Source: Deltaproteobacteria bacterium (GTDB lineage Bacteria > Desulfobacterota > Deferrisomatia > Deferrisomatales > JACRMM01). From it: a DNA stretch of 50,431 nt. The notes under the pieces are model-generated. The model was given only the letters and a program-made list of their open reading frames with translations. It was not told the origin of the DNA and searched no databases. Positions 25,212 through 35,000 of the stretch are shown here, piece by piece (within the stretch, counting starts at the first letter, position 1; each line of letters opens with the position of its first letter). The stretch is from the NCBI GenBank assembly GCA_016214985.1, contig JACRMM010000062.1, positions 1-50,431 of the forward strand. The letters are read 5' to 3'. The position numbers and the translations under genes were made by a program.

Positions 25212-26081
25212 ATGGTCATCGCAGGAACGAAGACCGAAGAGAATCTCAAGGCGGCCTTTGCGGGCGAGTCCCAGGCGAGGAACCGGTACACGTTCTCCGG
25301 CAGATTGGCGAGGGAGGCGGGGCTCCACGACGTGGCGGACGTGTTCTTCGAGCTCGCGGCCAACGAAGAGGAGCACGCCAGACAGGAGTTCGAGTTTCTG
25401 GGCGGCCTGAGCGACGTTCGCGCGGCCCTCGAGCAGGCGGCCGCGGGGGAGCACCACGAGCACGAGGTCGTCTACCCGTGCTTCGCGCAGACAGCCCGGG
25501 AGGAGGGTCTGAGCGACGTCGCGAGCTTCTTCGAGCGCATGACGCGGGTGGAAGGAACGCACGAGCAGAGGTTCCGCGCCCTTCTGCGCAGCCTGGACGG
25601 CGAGGAAGCCTTCAAGGGGAAGACCGTGCTCCACTCCCTTACGAAGATGGCCCAGGTGATGCTGCCGAATCAGGCCAACCCCCACGGGTTCGTCCACGGG
25701 GGTGAGCTCATGAAGATCATCGACAACGCCGCAGGGGTGACGGCGGTCCGCCACAGCCGGCAGTACGTCGTTCTCGCCCGGGTCGCCGAGCTCAACTTCC
25801 ATCGCCCCGTCCAAGTATCGGACGTTGCCCTGGTGGACTCCCGGGTGTCGTTCGTGAGCCGGTCCACCATGGAGATCCAGGTGCTTCTGGATGCGGAGTC
25901 GTTGGAGACGGCGGAGACCCATCGGGCGGTCTCCGCCTACCTCATCATGGTCGCGGTAGACTCCAAGGGGAACCCCGTCGAGGTGCCGCCTCTCTTGCTC
26001 AGCACGGAGGAGCAGGAGCGACTCTTCGAGGAGGGCAAGGCGAGGTACGAAGCGCACAAACGGTTGAGGGCCAAGGCGTAG
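25212..26081 (+). CDS. rubrerythrin - acyl-CoA thioesterase fusion protein
   Basis: A 289-residue fusion. Residues 1-130 are a rubrerythrin ferritin-like domain with the complete diiron ligand set: E19 (GESQARNRY), E52/H55 (NEEEHAR), a second-helix glutamate around 80-85 (GEHHEHEVVYP) and E114/H117 (VEGTHEQRF). The rubredoxin domain usual at the C-terminus is absent. Instead, residues 136-260 form a hot-dog acyl-CoA thioesterase of the YciA/BACH type (NPHGFVHGGELMKIIDNAAG, LNFHRPVQVSDVALVDSRV). Rubrerythrins reduce peroxide; the thioesterase hydrolyses acyl-CoA. The frame is continuous with no internal stop or ribosome binding site at the junction. Start 25212 follows AAGGAGACAGCG. A peroxide- or oxygen-linked control of thioesterase activity is a possibility, not shown by sequence. 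Confidence 0.9.
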   Translation: MVIAGTKTEENLKAAFAGESQARNRYTFSGRLAREAGLHDVADVFFELAANEEEHARQEFEFLGGLSDVRAALEQAAAGEHHEHEVVYPCFAQTAREEGLSDVASFFERMTRVEGTHEQRFRALLRSLDGEEAFKGKTVLHSLTKMAQVMLPNQANPHGFVHGGELMKIIDNAAGVTAVRHSRQYVVLARVAELNFHRPVQVSDVALVDSRVSFVSRSTMEIQVLLDAESLETAETHRAVSAYLIMVAVDSKGNPVEVPPLLLSTEEQERLFEEGKARYEAHKRLRAKA

Positions 26082-26158
26082 CGATTCTTGGAAGGAAAGA
26101 GGGCTCCTCCCAGACCGCCGCGGACGTCAGGACCCTGAAGAGAGAAAGGACGGCACGC

Positions 26159-27832
26159 ATGTACGACGTGATCATCGAGAATGCTCGCATCTGCGACGGC
26201 ACGGGAAGCCCGAGCCGTGTGGGAACGTTGGGCGCCAAGGACGGCCTGATCACCTATCTCGGCCGTGAGACCGGGCTGACCGGACGGCACAAGATCTATG
26301 GGGACGGGCTCGTGCTGGCTCCGGGCTTCATCGATCCCCATACCCATTACGACGCCCAGGTCGCCTGGGACCCCCTGCTCACCTGCTCGCCCTGGCACGG
26401 GGTGACCACGGTGGTGATGGGGAACTGCGGCGTCGGTGTGGCGCCCGTGAGGCCGGAGAGCCGCGACATCCTGCTCCGCGATCTGGTCAACGTGGAGGCG
26501 ATCCCTTACGAGGTTCTGAAAGCGGGGGTTCCGTGGGGGTGGGAGAGTTTCGGCGAGTACCTCGACGCCGTCGATGGGGGCGGGCTGGGCATCAACGTGG
26601 CGGGGCTGGTGGCGTTCACACCCCTGCGCCATTACGTGATGGGCGAAGCGTCCTTCGAGCGGGCGGCAACGCCTGCGGAGATCGAGACCATGCGGGGGCT
26701 CATGGCCGAAGCCATGAAGGATGGGGCGTTCGGTTTCTCCACGAGCCAGATGTACCGACACATCGGTCACGAGGGGCGACCGCTCGCGTGCCGAAACGCC
26801 AGCACCGAAGAGCTCGTGGGGCTGTGCCACGCGCTGCGCGCCGCCGGGTGCGGGGCGATCCAGATCGTCCTGAACTCGGGCGGGTGGGGTCTCATCGAGG
26901 ACAAGGATGTGGAGCTGCTCCGGTTGCTGACCACCGAAAGCGGCCGGCCCGTGACGTGGCTCGCGCTCTTCGCTCGGTCCGGGGAGCCCGATTTCCACGA
27001 CCAGACGATCGAGAAGATGGGCCCTCTGCTCGACCGCGCCATACCCCAAGTGACGCCGCGGCCGATGATCGTGCAGGACGACCTGCGCCACCCCTTCGTG
27101 TTCGCCGCCTACCGGTGTTGGAAGCCGGCGATCAACCGATCCGCTGCGGAGCAGGCCGCTCTGTACCGGCAGCCCGAGTTTCGGGACGCCTTTTCGAAAG
27201 AGGCGCAGGAGGACGTGCGGGAGGGGGTTTGGAGGCGGATGCGGGTGCTCGACGTCCACCAGCCGGTTCTCGAGAAGTACGTCCAACGGACGATCCAAGA
27301 GATCGCAGACGAGGAGGGGAAGAGGCCCTTGGACGTCTACCTCGACATCGGTCTGGCCGACAACCTGGAGGCGCGATTTCAGGTCGAGGCGTTCAACTAC
27401 GATTCGGAGGGTGTCAGGCGCCTGGTCGCCGACGACCGATTCCTGATCGGGCTGGGGGACGGCGGGGCACACGTGGACATCCTCTGCGACGCGGGGTACG
27501 CGACCGCGCTCCTCGAGATCTGGGTCCGCCAGCGCCAGGTCCTGACCCTGGAGAAGGCGGTGCAGAAGCTCACCTCGGTCCCCGCCCGGTTGTACGGCAT
27601 CCCGAAGCGCGGCGTCCTGGCCGAGGGCATGGTGGCGGACCTGGTGCTCTTCGACCCGGACAGGGTTGCCTCAAAGCCGCCCGAGTTCGCCTACGACTTC
27701 CCGCTCAACGGACGGCGCATGGTGGCCAAAGCGGAGGGCATCGTGGCTACCTTCGTGGCCGGGGTCCAACTCTACGACAACGGAGTCCACACCGGCGCGA
27801 TGCCGGGTCGGGTGCTGAGAAGCCACGAATAG
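26159..27832 (+). CDS. amidohydrolase, N-acyl-D-amino-acid deacylase family
   Basis: A 557-residue metal-dependent amidohydrolase of the D-aminoacylase group. It has the composite N-terminal beta sheet (MYDVIIENARICDGTG), the metal-binding APGFIDPHTHYDAQVAWDP, the WHGVTTVVMGNCGVGVAP block, and GLGDGGAHVDILCDAGY near the C-terminal metal Asp, closing with a return to the beta domain (GVLAEGMVADLVLFDPDRV). Length is normal for the family (480-580 aa). The ATG at 26159 follows GAAAGGACGGCACGC. The true substrate may be any N-acyl or cyclic amide. It lies in a run of plus-strand genes with short gaps but has no obvious functional link to the thioesterase fusion upstream or the flavin reductase downstream. 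Confidence 0.85.
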   Translation: MYDVIIENARICDGTGSPSRVGTLGAKDGLITYLGRETGLTGRHKIYGDGLVLAPGFIDPHTHYDAQVAWDPLLTCSPWHGVTTVVMGNCGVGVAPVRPESRDILLRDLVNVEAIPYEVLKAGVPWGWESFGEYLDAVDGGGLGINVAGLVAFTPLRHYVMGEASFERAATPAEIETMRGLMAEAMKDGAFGFSTSQMYRHIGHEGRPLACRNASTEELVGLCHALRAAGCGAIQIVLNSGGWGLIEDKDVELLRLLTTESGRPVTWLALFARSGEPDFHDQTIEKMGPLLDRAIPQVTPRPMIVQDDLRHPFVFAAYRCWKPAINRSAAEQAALYRQPEFRDAFSKEAQEDVREGVWRRMRVLDVHQPVLEKYVQRTIQEIADEEGKRPLDVYLDIGLADNLEARFQVEAFNYDSEGVRRLVADDRFLIGLGDGGAHVDILCDAGYATALLEIWVRQRQVLTLEKAVQKLTSVPARLYGIPKRGVLAEGMVADLVLFDPDRVASKPPEFAYDFPLNGRRMVAKAEGIVATFVAGVQLYDNGVHTGAMPGRVLRSHE

Positions 27833-27899
27833 CCGCAGGGCGGGCGAAGGCCTCCGCGGAGGCAGTGCGCAAAGAGTCTAACGATCCGGAGGTGACAAA

Positions 27900-28469
27900 A
27901 TGGTCGCGACGGCGGTCAAGACGAGTGTTCTGGCACTATCGGGGAGCCTGCGGAAGGCATCCTACAATACCGCGCTCTTGAGGGCAGCACGCGAGTTGGC
28001 GCCCGAGGGGATGACCGTAGAAATTTACACATTGGAACGGATACCGCCGTTCAACCTGGACCTGGAAAACGACATGCCGCCTGCGGTTCTCGAACTCAAG
28101 GAAAAGATCAGGGAGGCGGACGGGCTCCTGTTCGGGACGCCGGAGCACAACTACTCGATTCCCGGTGTTCTGAAGAACGCGATCGACTGGGCGTCGCGGC
28201 CGCCCGTGAAGGTGCCCTTCCTTCGCAAGCCCGCGGCGATCATCGGGGCCTCGACGGGGCAGATGGGCACGGCCCGGTCCCAGTATCACCTGAGGCAAGT
28301 TCTGGTCTGTCTCGACATGTTCGTGATGAATCGCCCCGAGATCTTCGTAGGTATGGCCGAGGGCAAATTCGACGCCGAGGGCAGCCTGTCGGACGAGGAA
28401 ACGCGCGGAAGGCTCGCGAAGATGCTCGCCGCGTTCGCGGGTTGGATCGCCTTCCACAGCAGGGCGTGA
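27900..28469 (+). CDS. NADPH-dependent FMN reductase (SsuE/ChrR-like flavodoxin fold)
   Basis: A 189-residue flavodoxin-fold oxidoreductase. The FMN phosphate loop is LSGSLRKASYNTALLRAA, the second signature is GTPEHNYSIPGVLKNAIDW, and the third is GASTGQMGTARSQYHLRQVL. These define the NADPH-dependent FMN/quinone/chromate reductase family. The start is supported by an excellent ribosome binding site (GGAGGTGACAAA before ATG 27900). It is predicted to be soluble and dimeric. Neighbours give no specific substrate; roles in quinone reduction, flavin supply or oxidative-stress defence are all possible. Confidence 0.92.
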   Translation: MVATAVKTSVLALSGSLRKASYNTALLRAARELAPEGMTVEIYTLERIPPFNLDLENDMPPAVLELKEKIREADGLLFGTPEHNYSIPGVLKNAIDWASRPPVKVPFLRKPAAIIGASTGQMGTARSQYHLRQVLVCLDMFVMNRPEIFVGMAEGKFDAEGSLSDEETRGRLAKMLAAFAGWIAFHSRA

Positions 28470-28502
28470 GAGGACGAAGCCGCGCCAGGACAAGGACCGG
28501 CG

Positions 28503-29024
28503 ATGCGTGAGGACTCGTTGTGGGGCGCCTGGGAGCTGGTGTCCTTCGAGGTCGAGAGGGTCTGCGGAGAAAAAAGTTTCCCTTATGGGAAGGACCCCGT
28601 GGGGCAGGTCATCTACAGCCCCGACGGGCACATGGCAGTCATCGTTGGAAGACGAGATCGGCCGAAGCTCTCCTCCGGAGATCCGGCGTCGAGCACGGCG
28701 TGTGAGAAGGCGGCTCTCGCGGATGCCTTCCTCTCCTATGGCGGCAGGTACCAGGTGATGGGAGACACGGTGGTTCACGAAGTCTCCGTGAGCTTCCTCC
28801 CGAATTGGGTAGGCACGAGCCTGTCTCGCCGATGCACGATCGATGGCAACAGACTGGTTCTTACAACTCCGTATTTTGTCTCTGAAGGGACTAAGCAGAG
28901 AGCGCACTTGATCTGGCAAAGAACAAGACAGCCTTCTGTCAACACTGTAATCGATGGGTCTCGCTCGTCGGCGGCTCGGAGCACCGATACGGTCGCTGCA
29001 CCTGCGGGATCCAAGAGAACGTGA
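28503..29024 (+). CDS. lipocalin-like domain protein
   Basis: A 173-residue protein with the Lipocalin_5-like pattern: WGAWELVSFEVERV at the start, PYGKDPVGQVIYSPDGHMAVIV, then YGGRYQVMGDTVVHEVSVSFLPNWVGTSLSRRCTIDGNRLVLTTP. No signal peptide is present, so it should be cytosolic. Members of this group are poorly characterised and often sit beside polyketide or lipid genes, where binding of a hydrophobic ligand has been supposed. The gene ends in TGA at 29022-29024, nine bases before the GTG of the megasynthase, and is in the same reading frame as it. The last third of the gene is less GC-rich than its surroundings. Confidence 0.8.
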   Translation: MREDSLWGAWELVSFEVERVCGEKSFPYGKDPVGQVIYSPDGHMAVIVGRRDRPKLSSGDPASSTACEKAALADAFLSYGGRYQVMGDTVVHEVSVSFLPNWVGTSLSRRCTIDGNRLVLTTPYFVSEGTKQRAHLIWQRTRQPSVNTVIDGSRSSAARSTDTVAAPAGSKRT

Positions 29025-29033
29025 GCTGCCGCC

Positions 29034-32000
29034 GTGCCCAATACCAAAGAGGAACTCTTCTCGGACGGGACGACGCAAGGTGACTTCGACACCATCGTGA
29101 TCTCACTGGGCGGGACCTGGGACCCCGGCCTCCCCATTGCCGCCGCGCGCGCGGGGGCGCTCGGGCTCCTGGACCTGACCCTTCCGACAGACGCGGAACG
29201 CGTCGTCCGCGCGATCCTCCGGCTCCAGGCTCTCGCCCGGGGACGCCGGGGCCTGCTCCTGAAGGGTCAGCCGGGACCGCTGGAGTCGGTGGCCCTGGAG
29301 GCCTTCGGCTCCGCGGCGGCGGATCCCCGCCCACAGCGGAGCGTGATCGTCCTTACCGCCGACGATCCCCCCTCCTTGTCCGAGGTGGTGGCTCGGTGCC
29401 GCCCGCTCGCATCTCGCCTCGGGATGCTCGTCCTCTCCGAGGCAGAGGCCGAACTCGCAGCGGAGCACGGGCTCGATTTCGTGCTGGCCAAGGGCAACGA
29501 GGCCGGAGGCCGGGTCAGTCCGGAAACGACCTTCGTTCTCCTCCAGCGCCTGCTCACCTGGGGCCGCCTCCCGACCTACGCCTGGGGAGGAATCGGCTTT
29601 TCCACGGCCGCCGCCTGCTGGGTCGCGGGTGCCGCGGGCATCGTGCTCGACTGGCAGCTCGCGCTCCTGCGGGAGAGCCCTCTGCCGGAGGGGGCTCGAA
29701 GCGTCATCGCCGCCATGGACGGGAGCGAGACGCAGGCCGTCGAGGCGCCGGGAGGCGCGGAGTTCCGGTCGCTGCGCCGGCCGCCGGCCGAACCCTCGTC
29801 GGAAACGGCAAACTGGCCGGTGGGACAGGACGCAGCCTTCGCCTCCCTTTGGCGCGAGGAAGCGGCGACCGTGGCCCAGGTGCTCGGCGTGATCGGGGAG
29901 CGGATCGCCCGGTTCGCCGCCCTGACCGAGGACGCCGTCCCGCTCCGGCCCGGTAGCCCGCTCGCGGTCTCCCACGGAACGCGGTACCCCCTCGTCCAGG
30001 GCCCCATGGCCCACGTGAGCGATACGGCCGCGTTCGCGCGAGCGGTGGCCTCCGGGGGCGCCCTGCCTTTCCTGGCCTTGGCCCGGATGTCCGGGAGGGA
30101 TGCCACGGAGCTCCTCGAGACGACGCGCGAAGCCCTGGGGACGATGCCCTGGGGCGTCGGGCTCCTCGGCTTCGCGCCCCGGGAGCTCTGGAACGAGCAG
30201 CTCGAGGCGCTCCGCGCCGTCCGTCCGTCGTTCGCCCTCATCGCCGGGGGCCGCCCCGACCAGGCCGAAGCCCTGGAGTCGTGGGGGATCCGCTGCTACC
30301 TGCACGCGCCTTCGCCGGAGACCCTGTCCCAGTTCCTGCGGCAGGGGGTCCGGCGCTTCGTGATCGAGGGCCGGGAGAGCGGCGGGCACGTGGGGCCGCG
30401 CTCGAGCTTCACCCTCTGGGAGACCTCGATCCACGCGCTGCTCTCCTCGGGCCTCGCCGCCCGGGAACTCACCGAGGTCCACGTGCTCTTCGCCGGCGGG
30501 ATCGGCGATGGCCTGGGGGGCTCGATGGTGTCGGCCCTGGCGCAGCCTCTGGTGCGGCGGGGCGTAAAGGTGGGTGCGCTGATGGGCACGGCCTACCTCC
30601 TCACGCGCGAAATCGTTGCGACGGGTGCGGTAGTGGCGGAGTTTCAAGCCGCGGCGCTTGCGTGCCGGACCACGCGGGTGCTGGAAGCCGCGCCCGGCCA
30701 CGCGTTGCGCTGCGCCGACAGCCCATACTGCCAGGTCTTCGAGCGTGAGCGCCTTCGCCTGGTCGAAGCGGGCGTGCCGCTCGAGGAGCGCAAGGAAGCG
30801 CTGGAGCGGGTCCACTTGGGCCGTCTCGCGGTGGCCGCCAAGGGAATTGCCCAGAGGCGTGAGGCTGACGGCGGCGTGTGGAGACCGGTTTCCGTGCCGG
30901 TCCAACGCGAAGAGGGGCTCTACCTGATGGGGCAGGGCGCTGCGCGGGCAACGGCCTCCCTTTCGATTCCGGCGCTCCATGAGGAGGTGTGCGTCGGGGC
31001 GCTGCGAGGGTGTGGGAACGTCGACGGTCGCCCGAGACTGCCCGCTCGCGACCGAGGCCGGCCGCCCGCTCCTCATCCCCTGGAGATCGCCATCGTCGGG
31101 ATGTCGTGTCTGCTGCCGGGCGCGCGGAGTCTCGAGGAGTACTGGCGGAACATCGTTGCCGGGCGTGACCTCGTGACCGAGATTCCGCCGGACCGCTTTC
31201 CCGTGGATCGCTGGTTCGACCCGGACCCCGCGGCCCCCGACAAGACGTACAGCCGCTGGGGAGGGTTCCTGCCGGAGATCGAATTTGATCCGGTGCGCTA
31301 CGGGATCCCTCCGGCCTCCCTGCCTTCGATCGACCCCGTGCAGCTGCTGTCGCTCCAGTTGGTCGACGATGCCCTCGCCGACGCGGGCTATCGCGACCGA
31401 AACCCCGACAGGGCCCGAACGAGCGTGATCTTCGGCGCGGGCGGCGGGCTCGGAGAGGTGGGCTGTGGCTATGTGGCGCGGGCCCTGCTGCCGGGACTCG
31501 TCGGCGAGGCCGGCCCGGGCATCCTCGATCGGCTGCCAGAGTGGACGGAGGACAGCTTCCCGGGCCTCCTGCCGAACGTGATCGCCGGGCGGATCAGCAA
31601 CCGATTCGATCTTGGGGGGCCCAACTACACCATCGATGCGGCGTGCGCCTCCTCGCTGGCCGCCCTCCAGGCGGCCTGCCGCGAGCTCTCCGACGGGTCG
31701 AGCGACCTCGCGATCGCCGGGGCTGCCGACACGGTGCAGAACCCCTTCTCCTACTTGGCCTTTTCGAAGACCAAGGCTCTGTCGCCGAGGGGACGGTGCC
31801 GGCCGTTCGACCGGGGCGCCGACGGCATCGTGATCAGCGAAGGGCTCGCCGCCGTGGTGCTCAAGCGGCTCTCGGACGCAGAGAGGGACGGGGATCGGAT
31901 CTACGCCGTCCTTCGGGCCGTAGCGGGCGGCTCCGACGGGAAGAGCCTCGCGCTGACGGCTCCGCGGGCCGACGGCCAGCTCCGTACGCTCGAGCGAGCT

Positions 32001-35000
32001 TACGAGCAGGCGGGTTTCTCTCCCGCGGAGGTCGAGCTCGTCGAGGCTCACGGGACCGGGACGGCCGTGGGGGACGCCGCGGAGTGTGAGGCGCTCCACC
32101 GACTTCTCGAACGCCGCGGGGCGCTGCCGCGATCCGTCGCCGTCGGCAGCGTCAAGTCAATGATCGGGCACACCAAGGCAGCGGCGGGAATGGCGGGTCT
32201 CCTCAAGACCGCTCTCTCCCTCTTCCACCGGGTCCTCCCTCCGACCCTGCACGTGGAGGTCCCGGACCCCGGGTGCTTTCCCCCGTCGTCGGCCCTTTAC
32301 GTGAACGCCGAGGTTCGTCCGTGGCTGCGCGGTGCGTCGCCGCGCCGGGCGGCCGTCTCCTCGTTCGGATTCGGCGGCACGAACTTCCACGCCGTTCTCG
32401 AGGAGTACCGCGATGCGCCGTCGGAGGACGCGGCGCGAAGGCTTCCCCGGGAGTCCCGGCCGGAGATCGTCTTCTTCCAGGGCATTTCTTCGGCGGAAGT
32501 GGCCGCCCAGGTCCGTCGCGTGCGTCGTCGGCTCAGCGAGGCGGGTGACCGAACGACCCCGGCCGGCCTCGCCGCCCAGCTCGTTGCTCGGCCGGCGGAA
32601 CCGGGATCCGTGCGGGCCGCCGCCGTCTTCGACTCCGTCGAAGAGCTTATGGGGCAGCTCGAAGCCCTGGCCGGGGCGCTCGCCGACGACACAGTCAACC
32701 CCCGGCCGCTCCCTCGCGGCGTCCATCTGAAATCTCCCCCGGCGGCGACAAGGCCCCGGTTGGCGTTCCTCTTCCCAGGGCAGGGCTCCCAGTTTCCGAA
32801 CATGCTGAGGGAGCTGGCCTTGGAGTTCTCCGAGGTCTCGGAGGCCTTCGAGGCGGCGGACGAACGGTCCCGGGAGGGCTTCGATCGCCCGCTCCGCTAC
32901 TTCCTCTTCCCGCCGCCGGCCTTCTCGGAGGCGGAGAGGCGTGGGGCTGCCGAAGACCTTGCGAACACCCGAGTCGCGCAGCCCGCGCTGGGTGCGGCCT
33001 CTCTCGGTGTCCTGCGGCTACTGGCCGCCCACGGCGTCCACCCGGACATGACGGCGGGCTTGAGCTACGGAGAGCTCCCGGCGCTGCACGCCGCGGGCTG
33101 CTTCGACGCCGGGACGCTTCACTCCCTCTCCGCCGCGAGGGGGCGCGCATTCGCGGCGGCCGGGGAGGGGCGGGACCTCGGGACGATGGTCGCGGTGGCT
33201 GCCTCCGCGGAGACGGCCGACGCGGCGATCCGCGACCTGCCGGGCGTCTGGGTGGCGAACGTCAACGGGCCGGAGCAGACGGTCCTCAGCGGGACCGCCC
33301 GGAGCGTGGAAGCGGCGATAGAGCGCCTGCGCGAGCGGAATCTGGATGCCACACTGATTCCGGTCGGAGCGGCCTTCCACACGCCCCTCATGGAACCGGC
33401 GCGCGAGCGCTTTGCCGAGGCCCTGACGGCCGCCAACATCGCCCCCCCGCGGATCCCGGTCTACTCCAACGCCACGGCTGCCCCCTATCCCGAGTCGGCG
33501 GCTGGCGTCCGGGAGCTTCTCTCCCGCCACATCACGGACCGCGTCCGCTTCGCCGAGCAGGTCCGCGCCATGGCCCGGGACGGGGCACGCGTGTTCCTCG
33601 AGGTTGGCCCGGGGAGAGTCCTCACCCGGCTTGTGGGGACGATCCTGGCCGACACGCCCCACGCCGCGATCGCTGTCTGCCCCGGGCCGTCCGTCGAAGG
33701 GGAGGCCCTCCTGAACGCCCTCGGAGCCTGCTTCGTCGAGGGAATCGACGTGAAGGTCTCGCGCCGGTTCGAGGAGGGGAAGCCCGACCAGCAAGCGGCG
33801 GCAGCACCCTCCTCTCCCATCTGGCTCATCAACGGAGGCTACGCGCGGCCCCTCGGCGAGCCGCCTCGGCGCTTTCCAGCGGAGGACGCCGGCGCGCCGC
33901 CGATTGCCCCCGTCCACGGGCGAAGCGAGGCCCCGGAAGCCGCCGGAATGCTTGCCGAGTTCCAGGAGACGATGAGGCAGTTCCTCGCCACCCAGGAAAG
34001 AGTTCTCGAGGCGTATCTCGGCGGCTCCCCCGCCGCTGCGGAAGAAGTCGCGCCCCCGTTGAAGGTGGGCCCGTCGCCGGAGGTGTCCCCCCGAGTCGAA
34101 CCGACGCACGACGCGAGCCCCAGTGGGAAATCTCTCCGGGAACTCGTAGTTTACACCGTGAGCGCCCGGACCGGCTACCCGTCGGAGATGCTCGACGGGT
34201 GCGCCGACCTGGAGGGCGACCTGGGCATCGACTCCATCAAGCGGACGGAGATCGTCGGCGCCCTGAGCCGCGCCGTCTCGGGTGGGTCGTCCTGCTGCGC
34301 CGCCGACCTCGTGGATGAGCTCATCGCGTGCCGGACGATCGACGGACTTATCGGCGTGCTCTCCCGGCCGGACGAGCGGCCTGCCCGGCGGCCGGGTATC
34401 CCGAGAGGCGCTCCTCCGCCGCGGGAGGAAGAACACCGCGGCCCGCCGGAGCACACGGCAGCGAGGCCCCAGGAGTGCCCCCGATTCGTCGAGGTGAGCG
34501 TCGAGTCGCCTCTCTGGGGCTCCCTCGAGAGGCTGCCGCGCGACGGCGTCGTGCTCCTCACCGACGACGGCGCCGGCGTCGCCCCCGCCGCGGCAGCAGC
34601 CCTTGCGTCGAGGGGGCGCCGCACGGCGCTGCTGACCCTGGACGACCTCTCGAGTCCGGGTTCCGCGCGGGACGCGGTCGGCCGGGCGCTCGACGGCTCA
34701 CCCGGGCTGGACGGCTTCGTCCACCTGCTGCCGCTGCGCGCGGCGCCGGACTTCCCCGGGTTGACCCACGCGGAGTGGTCCCGGTATGCCGACCCGGAAG
34801 TGAAAGGGCTGCTGTACGTGCTCCAGGCGTTGGCGCCGAAGCTCCGCGCCGCGGAGGGAGGGCCTCCGTGCGTCCTGGCGCTGAGCCGCGGGGGCGGAGG
34901 GTTCGCCCGAGGCGCGCCGGCGGACGCGGCGCATCCCTGGCGGGCCGGCCTGGCCGCCCTTCTCAAGACCGCCCAGAACGAGTGGTCCGCTGCCCGTTTC

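Noticed and set aside
28810..28826. GGCACG sequence resembling a -24 element inside the lipocalin-like gene
   Set aside because: The -12 half is TGTC instead of TTGC at the required spacing, and it lies within coding sequence.
29103..32099. 998-codon minus-strand frame
   Set aside because: Antisense to the enoyl reductase and ketosynthase domains of the megasynthase, whose catalytic motifs are unambiguous.
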